Below, in pieces: positions 1 to 5,836 of a stretch of DNA of 6,130 nt (its first letter is position 1; every line of letters starts with the position of its first letter). The stretch covers positions 1-6,130 of the forward strand of contig JAITNU010000179.1 of assembly GCA_031290325.1 (NCBI GenBank). The letters are read 5' to 3'. The notes under the pieces were generated by a model, which was not told where the DNA came from, did no database searches, and saw only the letters and a list, made by a program, of their open reading frames with translations. The position numbers and the translations under genes are program-made. This DNA is from Treponema sp. GTDB taxonomy: Bacteria; Spirochaetota; Spirochaetia; Treponematales; Breznakiellaceae.

Positions 1-105
1 CTGGGTTATATCTTCGATGTTGATATGCCGTTCCGCTAAAAAATTACTGACCTTGGCAATAATCCCCACCTTATCGGTCCCGACCACGGTGATAATCGCA
101 TTCAT
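1..105 (-). CDS. ACT-domain protein, UPF0237-like, 3' part missing
   Basis: The reverse strand from the ATG at 105-103 encodes 35 residues beginning MNAIITVVGTDKVGIIAKVS and ending in NIEDITQ at the left edge. The pattern, a first beta strand, then G-x-D-x-x-G-I-x-A, an amphipathic helix and N-I-x-D-I, is that of the small (about 90 residue) stand-alone ACT-domain proteins of the UPF0237 group. ACT domains bind small ligands, often amino acids; the ligand of this group is not known to me. A strong ribosome binding site, AAGGAAGG (minus strand, 118-111), sits 5 bases before the ATG and fixes the start. It follows mnmA on the same strand after 51 bases. In several Firmicutes this gene precedes a UPF0210 (DUF711) gene; here that position lies outside the window. 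The family call is firm for an ACT domain and good for UPF0237. Confidence 0.85.
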   Translation of the reverse strand, partial: MNAIITVVGTDKVGIIAKVSNFLAERHINIEDITQ

Positions 106-110
106 ACGAA

Positions 111-118
111 CCTTCCTT
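111..118 (-). promoter_or_regulatory. Ribosome binding site of the ACT-domain gene
   Basis: The minus strand reads AAGGAAGG 5 bases before the ATG at 105. It is one of the clearest Shine-Dalgarno sequences in the window and supports the start chosen for the truncated ACT gene. Confidence 0.75.
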
Positions 119-123
119 AGTAT

Positions 124-166
124 AAAAAAATAAAAAAGCAAAAAAGCGGAATTCCCTCAGCCCGCT
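124..166 (-). terminator. Terminator-like hairpin with T tracts at the end of mnmA
   Basis: On the minus strand AGCGGG (166-161) can pair with TCCGCT (150-145): five Watson-Crick pairs and one G-U, around a 10-base loop. It is followed at once by a run of six T, then GC, six T, A and seven T. The stem begins inside the last mnmA codons and the loop carries the TGA stop. The stem is short and the loop long, so this is at best a weak or partial terminator, which might lower read-through into the ACT gene. The T-rich stretch also contains a TATACT at 124-119, but I see no -35 for it. Confidence 0.4.
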
Positions 167-1236
167 CCCACAATGGTACCGCCCCCAACCACCACGTCCC
201 CATCGTAGAGCACCACCGCCTGCCCCGGGGTAATGGCCCGCTGGGGCTGATCAAACTCGACTCGAAGGGTATCCGCACCGGTCTGCTCGGCAATGGCCCC
301 TTGCTCTGCCTGGAGGTAGCGGGTTTTAACCCTAACCCGGAGGGGCCGGTCCAGAGCTGTACAGGCAATCAGATTCAGGGTATCTGCGGTGAGGGCTTTG
401 GCATAAAGCGCAGGTTCAGTACCCAGGGTAATGGTATTGTCCACAACGGATTTGGCGGCAACATACCGGGGAACCGGAAACGAAACCCCAAGCCCCCGGC
501 GCTGGCCTATGGTATACCGGATGAGACCCTGGTGCTGTCCCACCACATGCCCCTCAGTGTCGATGATGTTTCCTGGTTCATACTGCTTACCCGTGTATTG
601 CTCAATGAAACGGGCATAGTCGCCATCAGGAACAAAGCAGATATCCTGACTATCCTGTTTTTTTGCGTTGACAAACCCCTGGGCCAGGGCAAGTTCCCGG
701 ACCTCCTGCTTTGTCATGCTGCCCAGGGGGAACAGGGTGTGGGCCAATTGCTCCTGGGTCAGGGTGTACAGCACATAGCTCTGATCTTTTTTAAGGTCCC
801 GGGCCTTTTTCAAGAGAAACCGGCCTCCTGCTTGTGCTATCATCCCATAGTGGCCGGTAACGATATAATCGAAATCAAGCTGCCGGGCACGGAAAAGCAG
901 ACCTTCAAATTTGATGTACCGGTTACAGTCAATACAGGGGTTCGGGGTCCCGCCCTTTTCGTAGGTCTCGATGAAATGACGGATAACCTGGTCCCGGAAC
1001 GCATTGGAAAAGTTGAACACATAATGGGGGATATCCAGGTGATAGGCCACTGCACGGGCATCCTCTACATCAGCAAGGGAACAGCAGGATCGGTCTTTCG
1101 CATCCCCAATAGCATCATTGGCAAAGAGCTTCATGGTAATGCCGGCGCACTCATACCCGCCTTGCCGCATGAGCCAGGCGGCCACGGAACTATCCACCCC
1201 GCCGCTCATGGCAATCACCGCCTTAGCGTGTTTCAA
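157..1236 (-). CDS. mnmA: tRNA-specific 2-thiouridylase MnmA
   Basis: MnmA activates U34 of tRNA-Lys, -Glu and -Gln with ATP and inserts sulfur to give the 2-thiouridine part of the wobble base modification, in the cytoplasm. With a TTG start at 1236 the protein has 359 residues, normal for the family (E. coli about 368). Visible motifs: PP-loop SGGVDSS at 11-17; CCSLADVEDA at about 51-60; TPNPC with the catalytic Cys101 and CIDCN following; TGHY at about 127-130; KKDQSYVLY at about 149-157; SQDICFVPDGDY with the second catalytic Cys200; YTIGQRRGLG at about 241-250; and a C-terminal beta-barrel ending PGQAVVLYDGDVVVGGG. Start choice: the reading frame stays open to 1371, but codons before 1236 give an Arg/Pro-rich sequence that is a shadow of the HD gene. 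TTG at 1236 keeps the KAVIA strand that precedes the PP-loop and overlaps the HD gene's stop by 14 bases. ATG at 1209 (MSGGVDSS, preceded by GGTGA) is the alternative, giving 350 residues. Identity is very secure; the start is not. Confidence 0.96.
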   Translation of the reverse strand: MKHAKAVIAMSGGVDSSVAAWLMRQGGYECAGITMKLFANDAIGDAKDRSCCSLADVEDARAVAYHLDIPHYVFNFSNAFRDQVIRHFIETYEKGGTPNPCIDCNRYIKFEGLLFRARQLDFDYIVTGHYGMIAQAGGRFLLKKARDLKKDQSYVLYTLTQEQLAHTLFPLGSMTKQEVRELALAQGFVNAKKQDSQDICFVPDGDYARFIEQYTGKQYEPGNIIDTEGHVVGQHQGLIRYTIGQRRGLGVSFPVPRYVAAKSVVDNTITLGTEPALYAKALTADTLNLIACTALDRPLRVRVKTRYLQAEQGAIAEQTGADTLRVEFDQPQRAITPGQAVVLYDGDVVVGGGTIVGAG

Positions 1237-1810
1237 GGGCTTCCATGCGGGCCGCGATATCCGCCTCACAGGAGCGCATGGCCTGGATCGTCTTGTCAAT
1301 GAGCGTATCCAATTCCCAGCCCAGCATGGCCGCGCCCCGCTCAATAACGGCCCGGGAACACCCTGCTGCAAAGTTAGCGACCTTGTACTTTTTTTTGACC
1401 GATTTTACTTCCATGTCCTGAACACTTTTAGAAGGACGGATGATGGCAACTGCCCAGATAAGACCTGTGAGTTCGTCTGCGGCATAGAGCACCTTTTCCA
1501 TTTCGTGTTCCGGCTTGACATCCACCGTGAGTTCATACCCGTGACTGCACACCCCGTGGATGATATCCTCCCCCACACCGGCTGCCCGTAAGAGTTCCGG
1601 CGCCTTAATACAATGGGCATCGGGAAATTGTTCAAAATCAATATCGTGCAGCAGCCCGACGATACCCCAGAATTCCCCTTCATAGCCCAATTCCCGGGCA
1701 TACCATTTCATGATCCCCTCTACGGTGAGGGCATGCTGCAGATGAAAGGGGTCCTTGTTGTAGCTTGTTAAAAGCCCCCAGGCCTGTTCCCGGCTGATCG
1801 ATAGTTCCAT
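1223..1810 (-). CDS. HD-domain phosphohydrolase family protein
   Basis: A 195-residue protein with the HD-superfamily metal-binding pattern: His26 (in LQHALTVEGIM), His55-Asp56 (in VGLLHDIDFEQFP) and Asp112 (in LYAADELTG), with His85 and His90 between. HD proteins of this size are metal-dependent phosphohydrolases acting on nucleotides or other phosphate esters; the substrate cannot be told from the sequence. The C-terminal third is helical, with a basic patch (KSVKKKYK, about 136-143) that I do not recognise. There is no signal peptide, so it should be cytoplasmic. The start ATG at 1810 has a strong AGGGAGG 9 bases upstream that overlaps the stop of the preceding binding-protein gene (14-base gap), and its 3' end overlaps the inferred mnmA start. 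This packing suggests co-expression with both. The HD assignment is good; a specific name is not justified. Confidence 0.88.
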   Translation of the reverse strand: MELSISREQAWGLLTSYNKDPFHLQHALTVEGIMKWYARELGYEGEFWGIVGLLHDIDFEQFPDAHCIKAPELLRAAGVGEDIIHGVCSHGYELTVDVKPEHEMEKVLYAADELTGLIWAVAIIRPSKSVQDMEVKSVKKKYKVANFAAGCSRAVIERGAAMLGWELDTLIDKTIQAMRSCEADIAARMEALETR

Positions 1811-1819
1811 ATTAAATTG

Positions 1820-1826
1820 CCTCCCT
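1820..1826 (-). promoter_or_regulatory. Ribosome binding site of the HD-domain gene
   Basis: The minus strand reads AGGGAGG at 1826-1820, 9 bases before the ATG at 1810. It overlaps the TAG stop (1827-1825) of the upstream oligopeptide-binding gene, so ribosomes finishing that gene uncover this site. It is the main support for the HD gene's start. Confidence 0.75.
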
Positions 1827-3516
1827 ATTGAGCCAGCGCCACCCCCGGGAGGGGCTTAAAGGCTTTGAATGACAGGTACTTAAAGGGATGGATATCCAGC
1901 GCATTCGGAAACCAGCCCTCAATTTCATCAATATCGACGATGTTGATAGCAGGGGTATAGGAAATGGGGAGCACCGTGCCCCGGTTCAGAAGGAGTTTTT
2001 CCGCTTCCGCCAGGGTTTCCCAGCGTTTTCTCCCCTCTTCGGTCATGGATTTTTCCATCAGGCTTTCATAATCCGCATCGTTATACCGGGCATCGTTTAG
2101 ATTGGAGTCCCGGCGCCACATCTGCAGGAAAGTATAGGGGTCTGCAAAATCCCCGATCCAGGTGGTAAAGCCCACCCCATAGTCGTTCTGTTTGAGGGCA
2201 TCGAAGTATCGCTCATAGGGAACCACGTCGATCTTGACCGGGACCCCCAGGTTTTCCATCCAGGTTCCGGCCATAAGCCCTCCGACACGGGCGGCTTCCA
2301 TAGAGGGGTTCAGCTTGATGACCAGGTTAGGCAGTCCCTCCCCCCTGGGATACCCGGCTTCGGCTAAAAGCCGCCTCGCTTCTTCCATATCGGTGGTTTC
2401 AATCCCCTCGATGGACGGGTAACCCGGCAGGGGGTAAACGAGGGTTTTTGCCGGCAGATACAGCCCCTCCCGGATTTGGTCCCAGGGCAGGGCCAGGGCG
2501 AGGGCGCGCCTGACCCGGTAGTCGTTCCAGGGCTTTTCAGCGGACCGGATAAAATAGTAGTGAGTGGCGAACATGGGCGTAACCATGATACCGCTTCGAT
2601 CCGTCAGGGTGGAAAAGTTTACATCCCCTGCGATCCAGAGGGCTTCCCCGGAATTCCAGATATCCGAGGCCTCATCCGCGGTTTCGGAAAACCTGAAGAC
2701 AAGCCTGCTCAGGCTCACGTCAATGGCATCCCAATAGAGGGCATTTTTAACCATGACCATACTATCCGGGGCCTGTTCCAGAATACGAAAGGCGCCATTG
2801 GAGAGGGGAGGCGTGGCAGACCAGTCCTGGACATTCAGCATAGACGGATGAATGGGGCTGAAGGAATGATGACAGAGCATGTTGGGAAAAAACGAAGCAG
2901 GAGCGGTCAGGCGTACTACCAGGGTCCGATCATCAATGGCCCTGATGCCCACCTGATTAGGATCCCGCAGCCGCCCCATCCGGTATTCCCGTGCCCCCTG
3001 GATAATATCAAAGAGGGAGGAATAGGGAGCATCCCAGGCAGGATTTAAAAGGGATATCCAGGCTGCCCGGAAGTCCTCTGCCCGAACCCGATCCCCATTC
3101 CAGTATCGTGCGCCTTCCCGAATGGTAAAGGTCCACTGTTTTTTATCCTCCGATATCTCCCATTTGACGGCCAGCGCAGGAATCGGTTCCATGGTCGAGG
3201 GATGATACGAAAAGAGACCTTCGTAGAGGGCGGTAAAAAGCTGGGCTTCACTGGCAAGATAGGCCTTCCGAAAATCAAGCTCCACGGCGCCTTTGGAAAA
3301 CACCACGGTTAGTTTATCCCGAACCGCCTGCCGGGGCCGGATTTCAGCAAAATCCAAGCCCTCACCAGAGGGGTGCTCTCCTATGGGGATATGTTCCAGC
3401 GCTACCGGAACTGATTCCTGAATAACCGTGGTGTTACAGGCCCCCATCCCCAGCACCATACCGAGATACCATAGTATCATCTTACTGATTTCTTTCATTT
3501 GTTTTCTAAACTCCAT
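1825..3516 (-). CDS. oppA: Oligopeptide ABC transporter substrate-binding lipoprotein (OppA/SBP_bac_5 family)
   Basis: A 563-residue extracytoplasmic solute-binding protein of the peptide/nickel class, near the usual length (E. coli OppA about 540). An N-terminal basic segment (RKQMKEISK) and hydrophobic core (MILWYLGMVLGMG) lead to Cys27 in GMGAC, a loose lipobox of the kind spirochaetes use, so it is probably membrane-anchored. Family signatures in order: EAQLFTALYEGLFSY (90-104); PIPALAVKWEISEDKKQWTFTIREGARYWNGD (111-142) with the following RAEDFRAAW; DDRTLVVRL (195-203); SNGAFRI (239-245); NDYRVRRALALALPW (331-345); WIGDFADPYTFLQMW (453-467); and LPISYTPAINIV near the C-terminus. It follows the unknown gene by 3 bases, with no permease or ATPase gene nearby, so it is an orphan binding protein in this window. 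ATG at 3516 has no clear ribosome binding site and may rely on coupling to the upstream stop. ATG at 3498 (MKEISK, 557 residues, GGAG 12 bases upstream) also gives a proper signal peptide. The peptide ligand is unknown, and the symbol reflects family only. Confidence 0.93.
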   Translation of the reverse strand: MEFRKQMKEISKMILWYLGMVLGMGACNTTVIQESVPVALEHIPIGEHPSGEGLDFAEIRPRQAVRDKLTVVFSKGAVELDFRKAYLASEAQLFTALYEGLFSYHPSTMEPIPALAVKWEISEDKKQWTFTIREGARYWNGDRVRAEDFRAAWISLLNPAWDAPYSSLFDIIQGAREYRMGRLRDPNQVGIRAIDDRTLVVRLTAPASFFPNMLCHHSFSPIHPSMLNVQDWSATPPLSNGAFRILEQAPDSMVMVKNALYWDAIDVSLSRLVFRFSETADEASDIWNSGEALWIAGDVNFSTLTDRSGIMVTPMFATHYYFIRSAEKPWNDYRVRRALALALPWDQIREGLYLPAKTLVYPLPGYPSIEGIETTDMEEARRLLAEAGYPRGEGLPNLVIKLNPSMEAARVGGLMAGTWMENLGVPVKIDVVPYERYFDALKQNDYGVGFTTWIGDFADPYTFLQMWRRDSNLNDARYNDADYESLMEKSMTEEGRKRWETLAEAEKLLLNRGTVLPISYTPAINIVDIDEIEGWFPNALDIHPFKYLSFKAFKPLPGVALAQ

Positions 3517-3519
3517 ATT

Positions 3520-4899
3520 TTAGGTGAGCGGACTAATCCCAAGCCGTTTAAACTGTTCCTCTTCTTCCTTTTGGGCGCTATAGTCATAGCGTTTCTGATT
3601 TGCCCTGAGAAACGCGTTCTTCATGGTCGCCAGTTCCGGTTTAATACCCCGTATCTTATTTCGATCATCCTGGTCAACCTGGGCCTTAAAACATTCATCC
3701 AAGGCGGACAAGGTTCTATGCAGGGATTGCATTTCCTTGATCGAGGTCTCCAGAAACCCGTTCAACTGCTCCTCTGGTACCGCTTCAAGTTTAGGCCCCC
3801 GTGCGCCCAGGGACGCCAGGGTTCTTGCCTTTTTACCCATGTCACTCCGCAGGTCCATGAAATTGACCTTATCCTTCAAGACAACTCCCCGGTTCTCGTC
3901 AGGATATTCAAGCAGATAAATAGTCGGTTCCTGCTCCTTGTTGGTTATCTGATCCCAAAGCTGCCTGAGCTTACCCCAAAAATTAACCTTCCGGTTTTGG
4001 AGCAGCAGGTCGTTTTCATCGAGTTTTACCCCTATTTCATTCAGGGTTGGCACAATGGAACTCATATCCTGAATGCCATCAAGCAAAATTGACTTATACG
4101 AAACAACCGGTTTGGCAGCCTTGGCTTTCGTATCAGGAGCTTTAAGGGCCTTAAGCACCGCCTCCCGCAGCACAGGCCCCTCTTTACTATAATCCTCACG
4201 GAGGAGTTCTTCCACGAGCTCGGTATAAAAGGGCCGTCCCGGCATGGAAACGGAAAATTGCTTCTTGATCTGAGCTATAGACGGGGGATTATCCTCAGCC
4301 ATGGACATGACATTCCGGATCTCAAATTTATAGGCTTCCCGGCTAAAATCGCTCAGAATCTTTAAATAACCGAGGATGGAACCGCTTAATTTTGATAAAT
4401 TGGAGGTAGTCTCGATAATGATGCTGGTACTGACGGAATCAGTCCCTCCCCGTACCTTATTGGTCAGATCCGCCACAGCACGGGTATTAATAGAGGGGGA
4501 GTCCAGCGTAAAATGCTGCCAGTCAATATAAGTTACCAGCCCCAGGATACGTTTTATCCGCTCAGGACCGAGGAATTCCATGTTGAACTGATAGAAATTT
4601 ACCAGATAATCAAGCTGGGTATCATACTGAGACCATCTGATACTGATCTGATCTACCAGCTCCGTATCGGGAAAGCTGCTGGTGGCAGGGATCTCTATTT
4701 CTCCGACTTTTATCTCTTGCTTATACGGATCATCCTTGATAAGCCCCTTTTTAAGACAAAGGGTATACAAGGACAACACTGAGGATTGAAACAAACGTAA
4801 TTCCTCTTTTAATTTCACCGCTTCCGACTTTTCAAGCCCTTTCCGCCTGGCGTCTATGGCTTCCGAAAGTGCATTCCGATAATCAGCAAGTTCACCCAT
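3520..4899 (-). CDS. Conserved-looking hypothetical protein, 459 residues, no recognised family
   Basis: I do not recognise a named domain. Starting at ATG 4899 (MGELADYRNALSEAID) the protein has 459 residues, no signal peptide and no convincing membrane helix, so it is probably cytoplasmic. It is mostly charged amphipathic helix. The N-terminal helix runs roughly 1-52 and is rich in Glu/Lys. A middle section contains WSQYDTQLDYLVNFYQFNMEFLGPERIKRILG (about 89-120) and a Ser/Thr/Gly-rich stretch (RGGTDSVSTSIII, about 150-162). A Lys/Ala linker (APDTKAKAAKP, about 254-264) separates a C-terminal part with YLLEYPDENRGVVLKDKVNF (about 328-347) and a final helical, Lys/Glu-rich tail ending QFKRLGISPLT. 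The frame is also open back to a TTG at 4935, but that would add an odd hydrophobic leader (NYLLFYGILIC) over the probable promoter. Its stop lies 3 bases before the OppA gene, which implies co-translation. The gene is certain to be coding; its function is unknown. Confidence 0.85.
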   Translation of the reverse strand: MGELADYRNALSEAIDARRKGLEKSEAVKLKEELRLFQSSVLSLYTLCLKKGLIKDDPYKQEIKVGEIEIPATSSFPDTELVDQISIRWSQYDTQLDYLVNFYQFNMEFLGPERIKRILGLVTYIDWQHFTLDSPSINTRAVADLTNKVRGGTDSVSTSIIIETTSNLSKLSGSILGYLKILSDFSREAYKFEIRNVMSMAEDNPPSIAQIKKQFSVSMPGRPFYTELVEELLREDYSKEGPVLREAVLKALKAPDTKAKAAKPVVSYKSILLDGIQDMSSIVPTLNEIGVKLDENDLLLQNRKVNFWGKLRQLWDQITNKEQEPTIYLLEYPDENRGVVLKDKVNFMDLRSDMGKKARTLASLGARGPKLEAVPEEQLNGFLETSIKEMQSLHRTLSALDECFKAQVDQDDRNKIRGIKPELATMKNAFLRANQKRYDYSAQKEEEEQFKRLGISPLT

Positions 4900-4906
4900 A
4901 CAAATA

Positions 4907-4935
4907 AGTATGCCATAAAATAATAAATAGTTCAA
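4907..4935 (-). promoter_or_regulatory. Possible sigma-70-type promoter for the minus-strand gene series
   Basis: Reading the minus strand, TTGAAC (4935-4930) and CATACT (4912-4907) are separated by 17 bases, a good spacing for a housekeeping promoter with AT-rich sequence between. Transcription would then begin within a base or two of the ATG at 4899, giving a nearly leaderless message, consistent with the absence of a ribosome binding site there. A less canonical pair is TTTACT with TATTTT further upstream. These are short matches in AT-rich DNA, so the call is tentative. Confidence 0.35.
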
Positions 4936-4938
4936 GCA

Positions 4939-4962
4939 AGTAAAGGGTTTCCTGCCTTTACT
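4939..4962. repeat. 24-bp inverted repeat between the divergent genes, operator-like
   Basis: AGTAAAGG (4939-4946) and CCTTTACT (4955-4962) are perfect 8-base reverse complements around an 8-base spacer (GTTTCCTG). The arm centres are 16 bases apart. The element fills most of the space between the two divergent starts and abuts the possible minus-strand -35 and the TATAGT at 4962-4967. Position and symmetry suit a binding site for a dimeric regulator, but a chance palindrome or a hairpin in an mRNA leader cannot be excluded. It lacks a T run and so does not look like a terminator. Confidence 0.4.
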
Positions 4963-4983
4963 ATAGTATGAAAACTACCAAGA

Positions 4984-4992
4984 TTTTTTTTT
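4984..4992. repeat. Run of nine T in the 5' region of the lipoprotein gene
   Basis: Nine consecutive T lie between an ATG at 4968 (reads MKTTKIFF) and the ATG at 5003. The 4968 frame is one base out of register with the lipoprotein frame; one extra T would join them. Runs of this length can slip in replication or transcription and are also prone to sequencing error. Confidence 0.7.
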
Positions 4993-5002
4993 CGCTTCCT
5001 TC

Positions 5003-5782
5003 ATGCAGGGGGATCCGGGACTGGTTTGCTGGGGACTGGTTCCCCTTTTGCTCCTTGGCGCCTGTGGTCACGGATTTTTCACCCCGTCATACCAGCTTGA
5101 GCTGCCCCCGGTGCCGCCGGCCTGGGCTGAAATACTGGGTGCCCCCCATTGGCGGGTTGCCTGGTTCGGTCCCGAAGGAACCTGGGAAACCCTGGACACC
5201 AGCGAGGTTTCCACTATCCAGGTCTTTGAGGAATGGACGAATCCGATCATCGCCTTTCCCTATTGGCCTGAGCGGGGCATCCTGCCGGAGCTGATGCGTC
5301 CGGCAGGGGCGCTTTTTCCCTTTGATGCTGATGACAAGTGGATTCGTCTGAGCTGGCGCGGCGGGGTCGATGCGGTGGTGTACCTGGCATTGGCAGCCCC
5401 AGAGGGACAGGGCAATAAGCGGCTGCCCCACTACTTCAACTGGCCCAGGTTCCGGGAGCTACTGGAAGATCCAGGCATCCCTGAAGCAATACGGCATGAT
5501 CCGTGGACCGCAGACTGGCATTCGATAGCCCTCAAGATAGTCCAATCAGGCTTTGACAGGCGGCGCATTATTCCCCTGGAACAGGAGGAATTATCGGTAC
5601 CAGTGCCCCAGGGGGACCGCTGGATCGGGACATCCCCCTTCATGGAAGCGCTGAACCGCGAGGCAGGGGATAGTCTCCACCTCCAGGTTAGCTCCCAGGT
5701 TGACACCTACATATCATCCGCCGGGATGGTCCGCTGCACCCAGGGTATCTGGATATGGATAGCGTTTAAAAGTGAAGAGTAG
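5003..5782 (+). CDS. Putative tryptophan-rich lipoprotein, function unknown
   Basis: From ATG 5003 the protein has 259 residues. A hydrophobic segment (LVCWGLVPLLLLGA, 7-20) ends at Cys21 in LLGAC, a good lipobox, so the mature protein is probably anchored outside the inner membrane. The rest is soluble, without further membrane segments, and is unusually rich in Trp (about 15 of 259) and Pro. Distinctive stretches are WRVAWFGPEGTWETLD (50-65), IIAFPYWPERGILPELMRPAGALFPFD (82-108), WIRLSWRGGVDAVVYLAL (113-130) and HYFNWPRFRELL (143-154). I recognise no domain. It is transcribed divergently from the minus-strand series. The start is doubtful: there is no ribosome binding site before 5003, and the signal peptide from there has no positive charge. 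ATG 4968 offers MKTTK, as expected of a lipoprotein, but lies in another frame across the T run at 4984-4992. CTG 5021, 7 bases after GGGGGA, is a third option. The reading frame downstream of 5020 is secure. Confidence 0.75.
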   Translation: MQGDPGLVCWGLVPLLLLGACGHGFFTPSYQLELPPVPPAWAEILGAPHWRVAWFGPEGTWETLDTSEVSTIQVFEEWTNPIIAFPYWPERGILPELMRPAGALFPFDADDKWIRLSWRGGVDAVVYLALAAPEGQGNKRLPHYFNWPRFRELLEDPGIPEAIRHDPWTADWHSIALKIVQSGFDRRRIIPLEQEELSVPVPQGDRWIGTSPFMEALNREAGDSLHLQVSSQVDTYISSAGMVRCTQGIWIWIAFKSEE

Positions 5783-5803
5783 GGGGGCAAAGGGGGCGAG
5801 AAA

Positions 5804-5825
5804 TGATATACTATATAGAAGGAAG
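5804..5825 (+). promoter_or_regulatory. Extended -10 promoter and ribosome binding site before the HD-GYP-like gene
   Basis: TGATATACT (5804-5812) matches the extended -10 form TGnTATAAT with one difference. AAGGAAG at 5819-5825 lies 11 bases before the ATG at 5837 and is a plausible ribosome binding site. The region where a -35 would fall (about 5784-5789) is G-rich with no TTGACA-like sequence, which is compatible with an extended -10 promoter. Initiation near 5819 would leave a very short leader. Confidence 0.45.
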
Positions 5826-5836
5826 AAAAAATATAG

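Noticed and set aside
119..124. TATACT as a -10 for the ACT-domain gene
   Set aside because: No -35 or extended -10 accompanies it, and initiation about 7 bases downstream would remove the strong ribosome binding site from the transcript.
301..1302. Long open frame on the plus strand, 333 codons
   Set aside because: It lies entirely opposite mnmA and the start of the HD gene. The product has no family resemblance and no ribosome binding site, while the minus-strand genes show clear catalytic motifs.
1237..1371. N-terminal extension of MnmA to the ATG at 1371
   Set aside because: It would add 45 Arg/Pro/Trp-rich residues that mirror the HD gene in another frame and have no counterpart in MnmA proteins.
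2476..3048. Plus-strand open frame of 190 codons
   Set aside because: It is antisense to the conserved core of the OppA-family gene, and its Gly/Pro/His-rich composition is typical of a shadow frame.
3499..4092. Plus-strand open frame of 197 codons opposite the unknown gene
   Set aside because: The minus-strand frame is much longer, continuous and abuts its neighbour. The plus frame has a low-complexity hydrophobic stretch but no ribosome binding site or known motif. Because the minus gene is itself unrecognised, this rejection is slightly less certain than the others.
4900..4935. N-terminal extension of the unknown protein to TTG 4935 with a hydrophobic leader
   Set aside because: The 12 extra residues come from AT-rich DNA that better fits a promoter, there is no ribosome binding site, and ILIC is not a convincing lipobox.
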